In this document: piece after piece, positions 10,901 to 22,900 of the stretch | Position numbering within the stretch: position 1 is the stretch's first letter | Layout of the letters: every line of letters starts with the position of its first letter | Source of the DNA: Helicoverpa zea | Lineage: Eukaryota > Arthropoda > Insecta > Lepidoptera > Noctuidae | Direction: 5' to 3' | Length of the DNA stretch: 64,000 nucleotides | Assembly: GCF_022581195.2 (NCBI RefSeq) | Contig: NC_061468.1 | Location: 11,922,001 to 11,986,000 of the forward strand | The notes under the pieces: model-generated | What the model saw: only the letters and a program-made list of their open reading frames with translations | Database searches by the model: none | What the model was told of the DNA's origin: nothing | Made by a program: the position numbers and the translations under genes

Positions 10901-13900
10901 TGGAATCGAACCCGCGCCCTCATACTCGAGAGGTTGGTTCTTTGCCCACTAGGCCACCACGACTTTTTTTTTTTAACTGACTTAAGAAGTTCCCCGAAAC
11001 AGCTAGTGAATAACGTGATAGTGTTACTGACTTTGTCTATTTTTAATGGAGGCGATGTCCTCGTCGATGGGCTGTCCGGTGGCGCGGGAGAAGGCCTGCG
11101 CCGTGCTGCAGTACCCGTGGTGCACCAGGTACGTCGACACCATCCTGTAACGTGCACAGCACACATTGCACTACATCTGTCAACCAATTACAACTACAAC
11201 ATAACACTGCTACTCAGCTAAGTGTTCAAAAGCAGTCCAGCGACGCTATGTATGTAACGGTAATTTTTTTGCGAGAATTTTACAGAGTGCTTAATATTCT
11301 ACCCTCGTGCGTGGTCCTGGCAGCAGTATCGCTGATGAGCAAGGTAAGGTCGTGGCGTACCTGTGCAGCGCCTGCTGCCACTGGCCCTGCTCCTCGGGCA
11401 GCGGGAACTCGTCGATGGCGCGGCGCGTGCGGGCTCGCAGCTCGCGCAGCATGTCCTCGATGTCGAACACGAAGGGCTGCTGCCCGAAGTTCGCGTCCAC
11501 CACCTCGCCCGGCGTCTGCAGCCCCACTGTCGGATACAGGTTCGGCTGCAACGTTCCCACCACTCACGTCAATCATCATTGTATTAACACTTTTTCTGAT
11601 CTTGCGAAGAGCTACTGACACGAGTTGGGACTCTTCAAACAACAGACGGCATGGAATCACCAACGCAAAAGTCAAAAGTATAAATAAGGACAACTCCCTA
11701 ACAATAATAAAGCTGAGAACTTTTCAACGATGGTCCACTGTAGTTGTTTGTGATCTGTCATTAAATGATGATCCAAAAGATGCAGTGTACTAGTGATGCA
11801 TGTTCAAACTGCATTTATACAAATAGTGGAGTAGTGCAATTGTGTAGTGTCCTTGTGGGCAGTTCCGACATAGTTGCGCGAGTGTCGACGCTCGCCTCCT
11901 ACGAAGCATTATACTGCATGTCGCGTGGGACGGACGCAACACGTGCAGCTAGGCAGGGTTTCATATCCGATCGTCACACTTGCTCCTCGATTAACTATAA
12001 AAGCTTTAAACACTCTTGTGCTTCAGATTCCAAGTGAAAAATAACATGTATTTATAAGTTATTTTTAGAGCCCTCCTATGTAAGTATTTAATAACTTCGA
12101 TAATATGACATATTATATATTATAATTTCAGTTGGCAAGTGTACCTTTCACATAGTATTATTATACTACGCGCGGCGAATCATGATCCCTATGACGTTTC
12201 AACTGACAATTGTAATAGTGATGCGAAACTGCGATAAAATACTGTTAGGCAAAGATCATGTCAGTCAGCCAGGTCATTCGACGGCCTTATTATATTTTAT
12301 TTTACTATACATTAATTTTTGTTAAAATTTCATAATTTAAAGAGTTTAGAATTCTTTTAGAATTTAATTTTAAAGAATTCATAATTTCCAGCTTAATGGA
12401 AACATATTTAAAAGGAGGCCACAGACCTACCGTATTTTTTTTAATTCAGTCATGTCAGATTCAGATTGATTAAATAAAATACAAATATACTGTGTTTTTT
12501 TTTACTCAAAGCATTTGTAAATTTTTTCCTACAAATTATCGATATTTTGTTTATTGATGTGTCCCTTTTTTTCGACAACAGCTTGGCGACGTAACTTTTG
12601 CAGCACGTACCATGCACATTTGCATTGAGTTTTTTTCCATTATTTCCGAACATTACATAATAATTTCTTTATATTCATTTTTATAATTTAAAAATGTACA
12701 CAATTATGATTTTTTCGAATTTTTAATGGGCCTGTAAAGGATTTGTTGTGACAGGACGTCACTACAATGTTAAGCGCTAACGAACTGTCATAGGGATCAT
12801 CATTCGCCGCGCGTAGTATAGTGAGAACATACCGGCAGTCCTCTGAAGGCGATGCCGAGATGGTGTCCGTTCTTGGTGTAGAAGCATGTGTTGTCGACGA
12901 GGTTGACGCCGCAGCCGATGACGTCGCCCGTGGTGAACGTGGGCCCGTACGGCTGCCCCGTGCCCGACGAGCAGAACGAGTGCCCGTCGTCGCCGTGGTA
13001 CCCGTACGAGTGCTTGTCCCAGCCTGGAATATAGCCACCACACTACCTGTTCACTTCTATTCCTACTTAGGGTTCACTTAGGACATTCATTTGTACCATG
13101 AATTGCAATATTGAACACTCCATGGAATGCCAATACAAGCACTTAAAATATAAGACAGTTCAAAAAAGCAAAAAAATTACTCATAAAGAGCAGACATCCC
13201 AGAGTTTTGTGTCCGGAAGTAAATTAATTGTTTGTGGTTTCATCTTAGGCGTAATCCTGTTTGTAAACTTTTAAAACTAGACGAACTTACAAAGCGTTTT
13301 CAATAAACTTATTCAAAACGTTAAAGCTTCAAATTTATTTAACAACCTAAACAAACGATTCAAAAAGATTAAGATGTTTTAACGTGGCTTCATTTGATGG
13401 GTAACTTGTTAAATAATTTGCAAAGAAGAGAATTGTTTTGTACCCCTACGTGCCGGCATTGACAATGCAGGTAAGTCATTGACAATTTTGCATTATCATA
13501 TTAATAGTAGCGAATCCGATGGCTTGAGTGCGATCCCGCAGGTGACATCTGTCAGTTTGTATCTGAGTGAGGCGAAGATCAGTGATTGTTGAAGGCGAGG
13601 TGCAACTTACCAGGTAATCTGTTCATGTTAACGCCATGTGCCGAGAGTCCGATGCCCATGTACCCGTCGCGGCCCTTGGACACGATGCGCACCTCGAAGT
13701 AGTAGAGGCCGCACGCCGCGGGGATGGGGTGCGTGGCGCGCACGCTGGCCGCGTCCTTGTGCGTCTTGCCGTGACCTGCACACCACATCAACCTCCGTCA
13801 TACCCACGCTTGCCACTCCCTGCCTCCACCTTACTACAGGGATGTTCATTTATCACACTATGCGTATGTCTACAAGTTCATTTTAATAGATTACTCTAGC

Positions 13901-16900
13901 TAGAGGGTTGCGTTAGTCAGATGAAAGCGAGATTAACTAACTTACCTAAATGCTAAAAGAATATACATATAATGAAGGTGAAGAATACATAATAATAACA
14001 TTATGTGAACCTGATGAAAAAAGTCTTAAAACGGAACGAACTACCTAAATCAAAGAGTGAAAGTCTTTGTAAAACAACCGGTTCCAAAAGTGAGAAAACC
14101 TAACGTGCCATGGTAAAATCATGACTGAATTTTGTATTGCCTTTATCTACAAGAACAAGTAAATCTGTGAAAACAATAATTTTCGCATCAAGAGGTCGGA
14201 GATAGACTGTCCTTGGAGAGTGCCACTGGCACGAGCATTTTCACGCATTAATTAAAATCCACTCTAGTAGACCAGTTTCCAGTGGAAAGCCTATACAGCA
14301 TCGAACGAAGACCGTTTATTTATGAGCCACAATCTAAAGTGACACGCGCTTCTAAACTAACGTAACGGATACATATTTAATTAACTTTGCTGGGACAGTT
14401 TGGAATAAATTCACAAGCTTTGGAAAAGTATGGAAGATATATTGAGCTCTCGGCGGAAGAGCGGGGATCGCTTTGCGCACTGTACACATAAGGCAATAAA
14501 ACAATAAATCGCTTCTGCGCAGGTAAGGGTCAGGGCTCAATATTCGTGCCGATAACTATAACAGAAAATACATCTCTGGGCATTGTAATTTGCTAATTGA
14601 TTGAGCAAACAGACATTGGTGTGAGAGTCTTTATTTGAACATAATATCTGTGTCGTTCCTATTCGGCAAAACTCTCAAATGCCACGTTATTCAAAGCGTG
14701 AATTACGACAGCCGACGCTCGTGATTGGCTGTTCATTCTACGAACAAACATCGTGAACGTTAGATAAATACGAAATGTAGACGAATTTTAATACGAGGCC
14801 AGGGAATGCTAACGACCTCCAAGTAAAAAGTAAACATTTTTTTCGGTTTGAATTCAACAGCATAAATTATGGGACGCACAAACTGTGAGCCGCAGTCACA
14901 GCAACAACAATGCAGAGCAAACTATTTATACCCAACAAACAAATACAACGCTAACTACGAAAAAACTACGACTCATATTTGAATAAACGATTAACATTGT
15001 GAAAAACGATTAGTCTATCACAAGGCCAAACACTTGAAACGATACTACGCTGTATCATAAAGTTGGCTACAAACACGCCAACGTTTGCAAACCAACACGT
15101 GGAACAATGGCCAACGGGCGCTCGCTAGTGTTGATGACTGAGCCGTTTCGTATCACGCCTGCGATTCATGCTAATGACCACGTCCAATGGAATTATAAGA
15201 CAAATGTTAAAGCGGTAAACAGACCTGAACGCAATATCTGTACTGCCTATTATCAGCGAAACGAACACGATAGCGAACGCACAGCCGCAATTATTGCGGA
15301 CCCTAGAGATAGTTTAGTAATCTAGGTTGTATCTTATCGTAAAAGGTCGCAATACATTACGAACCTATAATAAACAACAAATGGGCCAAATTTGTCTCGA
15401 AATAGAAAACCCAATTACAATACGGAAACATTAAGTGGTAGAATGGGCTGCCCGTGCTCGTCATTAGCTAAATAATAGCCTAACACGAGCAATTTGAAGT
15501 TTTATTATCGTGCTCCAAGAATCCCTTCATGATGCCTCGCTTCTCTGCTAGATCGCGCTCGGCCAATGGGCTTGCGGATTACAGCACGCGCACGCACACA
15601 CACAAGTTGCGCGTACGCATGAGAACAACAACACAGGTTAACGAACCGCCTCGCCACGTGTTTACACAACAACGCGTAGATTAAACCACTGGATTGTGTG
15701 GGCCGATACACTCGCTCACGATACATGGCCGTTCTACTACGCAGTTTAGGGAAAACACGCATTTTATCAAAACTCACGAGACAAAGCTTCGGACTCAGGA
15801 TTTTGATGATACTGGTTGAGGTGTTTGGCCGAATAATATGTATGTGCTAAATGGCTGTATTGTATACCAACATCAGGTAAGCAAATATAACAGCTGTAGT
15901 AACGGTTCATTCCTACAACGACTACTTGTTTATTTACAAAAACACTCAACTTATTTAGAACAAAGAAAGAATTAAACAAGTCAAAATATTCACATACATA
16001 GCTGTACAAACAAATGCACAAAGCGTTCGAGGAATCAATAGAGCATTACCTTCAAAGCTTCAATGAAATCAAACAGCATAATGACTGACTCATTACCTGC
16101 AACCACTTACAAAGACCATAGAAAACGAGCGCATGAAATCTATAATCCTGTTCATTCTGTCTTTATCCAACACATATGTCAGAGTTATTTTTATTATGAG
16201 ACGATGTTACGAAAGTTCTCTAGGAAAGATAAAAGTAGATTTGTCGTGGAATGTTTTTGTAACTGTGCTCCTCAATTACATCTCCAACATTTCATGTGCA
16301 GGCATAATCGTGGCATGAAGTCAACATCTAAGCAAACATATGCAGCTCAAGGAACAAGTGCTGAGAACACGATCAGTTCGTCGGCCGGCTACCAACACTC
16401 GCAATCTTGACCTTCGATAACTTAGGAACAGTTGACTCAAGCACTATCGCTAATGGGTATAGTGAGCGCCATATTTTCAACATAGCTATCGAATTAGTTA
16501 CGAATGACAGGGCACCACGAAAGGGCGCCGACAAGGCCTCACGACTACTTAACCCTGTTGGTAACAAGCGTTGGTGCGTTGGCGTTGGCCCGACTATGGT
16601 CCGTACATAAATCTACAAATGTCAAGGCGCGTGTTCGCGAGGTCGACTCACTTGCGGTTCCTACAAACAATGAATCCGAGCTCAGTACGGCCGACCCATT
16701 ATAATGCCATGCATTTAAAACAACGTACCAATGAGTCGCGCAGCCAACATATTAATCGAAGGCGTGTTTACGCGATCATGTAAAGCTAAATGTCGTAAAT
16801 ATATGTAATTTTGCTAGCGATATTTCTGGAGAAGCTATATAGCTAGGTATCTGTGGAGATCAAAGGGGGAGGCCTATGTTCAGCAGTGGACGTCCTATGG

Positions 16901-19900
16901 CTGAGATGATGATGATGATGATAGCGTAATATGAATGCACGGTCCACCGTCGTTGTACAGCCTTGTGCATCAATAATATATGAGATAATGATAGGCTGGA
17001 GTGCATACAAACGGTGAACTGCAACCTCAGTCGGTTCTGTTTTCCTTTCCACATAGAAAATATATTTTGCGCAATAAAACTTATTTTCTTTCTTTCAAAA
17101 CTTTACAATATTCTGCTTCCAAATTAGAAGTAGTCATCCACAGCCTTACTTATAAACGTGAATTAATAATATGTAATACTTAAGGGCTGTTTAAGAAAAT
17201 TCTTACATATAAACGTTGCTTAAGCACGTCTTAACTAACATTTAATCACTACTTAAGACTTTAAGTAGTGATTAGTTAAAACGTTGCTTAGAAGGTGATT
17301 AGAGATTTTATAAGTAAGGGGGCCAGTGTTTTAATTCCATAATTATAACTAGTCAATGTGGGCACCTTTACGCAACAATTGCTGCAATCTTAGATTTCTG
17401 TCACATAATTGTCTCGTTCTATTTAGTAATGTAGGGCACACCTAATTGTAAATCAGACGAAACGAGCAAGGCAACGTTTTGCTCCGTCACTTGGCAAGTA
17501 CAATGAAGAGACTAGGGAAAACAGCGGCAGTCCGCGCAGCGCTGTATGGACAAAATTAGCTACAATCGTTAGCGGACCGTTGCCCCCGGCTGCAGGTGGC
17601 TAGCTGCACCACGCACTGACTCACGCCTCGCCAGTAGGGCATGCAATTTCGGTAAAATAAAAATTACCGGTAAAAATTCGGTAACGAAAATATTTTTACC
17701 GGTAAACCGGTAAAACGGTAATTTTTGTTTTTTTTTTTAATGTGATATTATAACAATAAGATTGGGTAGTCTTGAAGAAAAAAATAAGTAAATATACAAG
17801 GTATAAGGTGTTAAAATTTTTTTGTGACGTGGGCCGTAACAAAAAAACATATCAGTACCACCCGTACGCGATGTCGCCGACAAAATGCAAGAGAAACGGC
17901 TGCGATGGTACGGTCATGTAAAAAGGCCACCACCTGAGTACATCGGCAATGTGATGTTCTCAATCTCGATATACCCGGTCAAAGGCGCAAAAGCAGGCCG
18001 AAACTGTGGTGGTTGAGTGTCGTAATGAATGACATTAAAATCTGCGAACTCGGAGAGGAAGATGTCCTGGATAGAGCGAAGTGGAAGAAGAAGATACGGA
18101 AAGCGGACCCCGTCACAAGACTAAGCATTACCGTGAAAGTAGTAATTGAAGCCCTTTTTCATGGTAAATCATCAAATAATAGACTCTTTCTGTCTAAAAC
18201 CCATGTTCCTTCGTGGGCATTTTATGGACCAGGGTCGCGGTAACTCTTTCGAACAATCCCACAGCCCAGGCAGGCCTTGGCCCTTTTGGGCCCCACTGGG
18301 TTTGCTGACATCTTGAAGAACGCTTAGAACAACGCGCGCCGCCGACACGGGTCTATTGTCTATGCGGACTGAGGAACGATGAGCCACCCGAACTCACCAC
18401 CCACAGACCGACGCCTACGGTGGCCAGGAGTCGTCTCTCGACACTCGGCGCACGTGGTGTCTTCCTGGTCCACTACAGCGGCTGGGATCAGAGGTGGGAA
18501 CTCGCAGTCGCTCCGCCGTCTCGTTCTCGAGCATGACTGCTTCGCACGGCTTCCCATTCCTTCTCGCTCCCGACCATGGCTTGAACCAGGGCCGGACGCG
18601 AGAGGTCGCTGCTGCCTATTGCCTCGACGACGATACGGCGGTACCCTTCCCAGGCAGTGCACACCTGCACTGTGTGCTCCACCGTGTTCTCAGAGCTGTC
18701 CGCATGGTGGTGAAGTAAAAGCCCTTGCTCAGTAAGGTCATAGAGTAGGTAAAATAAGCATAAGCTACATTTTAGCTTATATGAGCTGACAGCTATCAGG
18801 AAAATCAGAATAACCGAATGAATAAAATTTGTTTAGATATTATAAATTAAGATGAGAAAGAAGATTTGTATCTAACCTAGAGATAGCTAGGGAGCCAAAT
18901 AAGTTTACTTTCCTAAAAAACAGCAACTTTAACACTCTTACAATATGTAATGTATGCAATATTACATTATGTTCAGGCTACATAAAGAAGATTTGACGTT
19001 TAGTGAACAATTGCTATATTTTATCAGAAAAACGTAAAAACCGGTAATTTACCGGTTACTTATTATATTTTTACCGGTAATTTAAAAATCACGAAAATAG
19101 GCGGTTTACCGGTAAAAACCGAAACCGGTTAACTGGTATTGCATGCCCTACTCGCAGATAATGTCCGTACCGACACCGCAACACCGCTCACTAAATTGAT
19201 TCAAGCACACACCGACTTACGCACCATTCCTTTATGGGGAAGCTATCGCAGATAAAAGAGGAATCCCGCAATGTTCATCATTGCGTTTGTGTGCGTGCGC
19301 TGTGCGGCTGCCGTGAGTAGTGTGTAGTATCTGCACGGTGTCGGACTACCCGGCCGGTGAGTCATACATTTAGATCAGTGGTTCTTAACCTTTTTGTCAT
19401 GAGGGACCACTTTAGCAAAAGTTTGTCTTGCCGGGGACCACCCCATTGGTTTGCCTAAATCAGTGGTTCTTAACCTTTTTGTCATGAGGGACCACTTTAG
19501 CAAAAGTTTGTCTTGCCGGGGACCACCCCATTGGTTTGCCAAAGTTGAGGGTTCTTTGATAAAGAATACAAGCACACTTTATAATAATTTATTAGCACTC
19601 ATTTCCTTATTATTTAGCAAAAAACTCAAAGCTACCGATTTTAATTTCATGAGATTTATGTGACTGCATTCTCTTTACTAACTTCTGAATTCTTGGTTCA
19701 GTACTACTCAAAGCTAAACGCATGTCAGCAGTGCCATGCCATCCAACAGATTTCTATGCTTGTTTTTAACAATCAGAAGCGTTGAACACCCACGGACGAA
19801 TTTATAGCTTTGACAAGGGGGGGGGGGGGTCCACTAGGTAAAAAAAAAGAGTAGTTACAAATGCGCGAACGAAGCGAGCGCAAAATTTTTTTCGGACTCG

Positions 19901-22900
19901 TACGGACTAAAATGTAGCCCAAACGTACTTAACTTTTTGTTTGTTGACAAATGCCAAAACGAGGGCACATAGTTGCTGTAATCGTGAGCGAAGCGAGCGG
20001 GAAATTTGATATTTTTTTGGTAAATTTTAACTATTTTTTAAGACTCAGAACCATCATCATCCTCCGAGCCTTATTCCCAACTATGTTGAGGTCGGCTTCC
20101 AGTCTAACCGGATTCAGCTGAGTACCAGTGCTTTACAAGAAGCGACTGCCTATCTGACCTCCTCAACCCAGTTACCCGGGCAACCCAATACCCCTTGGTT
20201 AGACTGGCGTCAGACTTACTGGCTTCTGACTACCCGTAACGACTGTCAAGGATGTTCAATGACAGCCGGGACCTACAGTTTAACGTGCCATCCGAAACAC
20301 AGTCATTAGTGTCTAAGATATACTTAGAAAGTACATACAAACTTAGAAAAGCTCCATTGGTACTTGACTTACTTTTTAAGACTCAGAACCAAAATTACAT
20401 AAAAGGGCTAAATTTCAAACCTTAATTTTTTTCTGTTGGACAAGTAAGATGGATAACAACGTCAAACAAAACTTCGCGAACCACTTGGAATGCCTCCAGG
20501 GACCACCAGTGGTCCGCGGACCACCGGTTAAGAACCACTGATTTAGATGAAGACATTCCCTTCCCGGAGCGTTGCGCACTAGAGCGCAGGGACTGTTCAA
20601 CGTCGTCTGCCTTATCTGAATGTTTGTGGGCCAAAACATTAGCAGAGTGCATACTGAGCTTACAGCCAGGGTAGTATTACTATCTTGAAAATTAAGTACA
20701 TACGTGACTCGCTAACCTTTAGCTACATAGTTGTTATCGTCTCTAAGTTATTTGCTGCAATGGCAATACTTTTAAATTATTAGCTGCATGAAACACACGT
20801 TAGTCAACACGCAAATACCAGAAGCAGGAAACAGTAAATATCGCTGACATATGAAACAACATTATGTAGTAAACAATAACAACATATTTACATAGTTATA
20901 TGATTAAACAACTGCTCCTTAAACACAAGCAACAAGTTCGACCACGAATCATAATTCACTAATTTACACAATTTGCTAATTCACATTCATGCATCGAGAA
21001 GTTTAGTTAATTAAGTATAATTCTCAAAAGTTAAATAGGTACATAATAGCAGAAAAAAGATCTGAAAGATCAACTAATGTTAAGTGTAACGAGAAGTTAT
21101 AAGTCGCAGGGTAGGGAAAGTCAAGAACACAGATACAACATTTTCTATACTAATATTATAAAGAGGAAAACTTTGTTTGTTTGGTTGTAATGGATAAGCT
21201 CAAAAACTACTGGACCGATTTTAAATATTCTTTCACCATTAGAAAGCTATATTATCTGCCAGTAACATAGGTTATATTTTATCCCGGTGCGAGCAGTAGC
21301 TCCCACGGGACGCGGGTGAAACCGCGGGAAAACGGCTAGTATATTATAAAGGTGCGTTATGTTCTCGAACTAGATTTATTTTAGCAGAGTGAATACAATA
21401 AATGAAGTCGAAATGTGCTTGCTAAAGGGAGACTGACGTAAATAATAATTTCAGGGGTAGCTGAAAGCGAGCTGCTTGCCTTATATGGCAGGTTGGAGAA
21501 AGCGCAAGCACATGTCGACGAGAGTAGAAGAAAAGCATACAGAGATTAGAGCACTCGAGTGGTTTCCCGAGAATGTTACAGAACACACAATGGCGCGTCA
21601 CGCAGCTGCTAGCAAACAGTCGGGAGCGCGCGCGGCGGCAGAACGCGCACGTCCCAGCGGCGAACACACCATGTCAATAGCGGATTCAACATTCATTAAT
21701 CTTATTTATGCACGTACTATGAATTAGCACTGTTTATTAGCAAGATGCGTGGCCACAGATATAGTTGTATGTATATTGACGTACGATACATCCAGAGGCG
21801 TAAGTGGAGGTAGGGCAGGTGGGGTCGGCGGCCCGGGCCCTGCGTCCCACCTTACAACAAATAGAGAAAACATCCATGTCCATTAAAACGATCCACAGTC
21901 GGACCCCATACACACCACTTACGCTTCTGGCTGCTCGGCGAGACGACCAACGACATGGCGCTATGTGAGCCGAGGCAACAACGCGCCCGCTACGATGATC
22001 CCGCTTAGCTATACATTGCACGCAAACGCCAGAGAAGCTTCCTTGACAGGTAAGCCGCGGCAGCAATGGTCGCATGCGCTTGCGTCAACACGCCATGCAA
22101 TGTCCTGACTACCGGCACACGAGCGTTTAGAGCATAGTGGTGCTATGGAGCCGAAAATATCTAAGCTACTAATTACTCTAGAGTTAATACTATGATTATT
22201 CTAAGCTTAACAACGAATCTCATTTCAGAACATCCGAACCTCACAGTCTATACTTATGTAGAGAGCTTGGCAGAACTCCCTATATCTCAGAACTTGTGTA
22301 CCTACCTACGTATTATGTAAGCTGGCGGGAAATACATGGCTCGACATTATGGTGCAGGTCCCCCCCTCCTCACGTATGTTAGTTGACTAATATAAGTAGA
22401 TAACCTTATTCAAATTGATGTTTTTTATTTATAATTTTATCTCAATCACGCTACATAAATATGTAGATGAAAACTATATATCATGGTATATACAAAACTG
22501 GTGTAATGTACATGATTGTGCTTCACAAACTTACAAAGATGAGAAGTAACGAAAAACAATTAATTATGCAGAATTGATTTCTTTTAAAAATATATTTACC
22601 TACATGGCTCGTAAATCGAAACAAGAATTGCTGCAAACAAAGAAGCTTAACCTTAAGGAAAGTATGAAAAGTTCAACGAGAGAAGGCACGGAAAATTAAA
22701 TAATTGAAACTGATGCATTGCAATTGAAAAAAAAAGTCGTGGTGGCCCAGTGGGTAAAGAACCAACCTCACGAGTATGAGGGTGTGGGTTCGATTCCAGT
22801 TCAGGCAAGTAAGTTTTCTAAGTTTGTATGTACTTTCTAAGCAATCTTGGGACACCAATGGCTGATAAAAAGGCGAAGGAAAACATCTTGAGGAAACCTG

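Larger units (their letters stand above)
17635..19150. mobile_element. hAT-like DNA transposon remnant with nested LINE relics
   Basis: The ends are TAGGGCATGCAAT and its inverted partner (TATTGCATGCCCTA). The flanking 8-mers CTCGCCAG and CTCGCAGA are similar, as expected for a decayed hAT duplication. Both subterminal regions are filled with ACCGGTAAA repeats in inverted arrangement. The interior holds fragments of two LINE families (separate entries) and no recognisable transposase. Confidence 0.6.

Noticed and set aside
10885..10970. tRNA gene on the minus strand (box A and box B present)
   Set aside because: It is the head of a SINE with target duplications; the same head occurs at 22730, 26860, 33960 and elsewhere, and it does not fold into a clean cloverleaf by eye.
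18013..18243. Small plus-strand protein of 76 codons
   Set aside because: Its first half is the C-terminus of a decayed RTE LINE and the rest is a different repeat.
18379..18735. 118-codon plus-strand frame
   Set aside because: It is the shadow of an R1-type LINE C-terminus on the minus strand.
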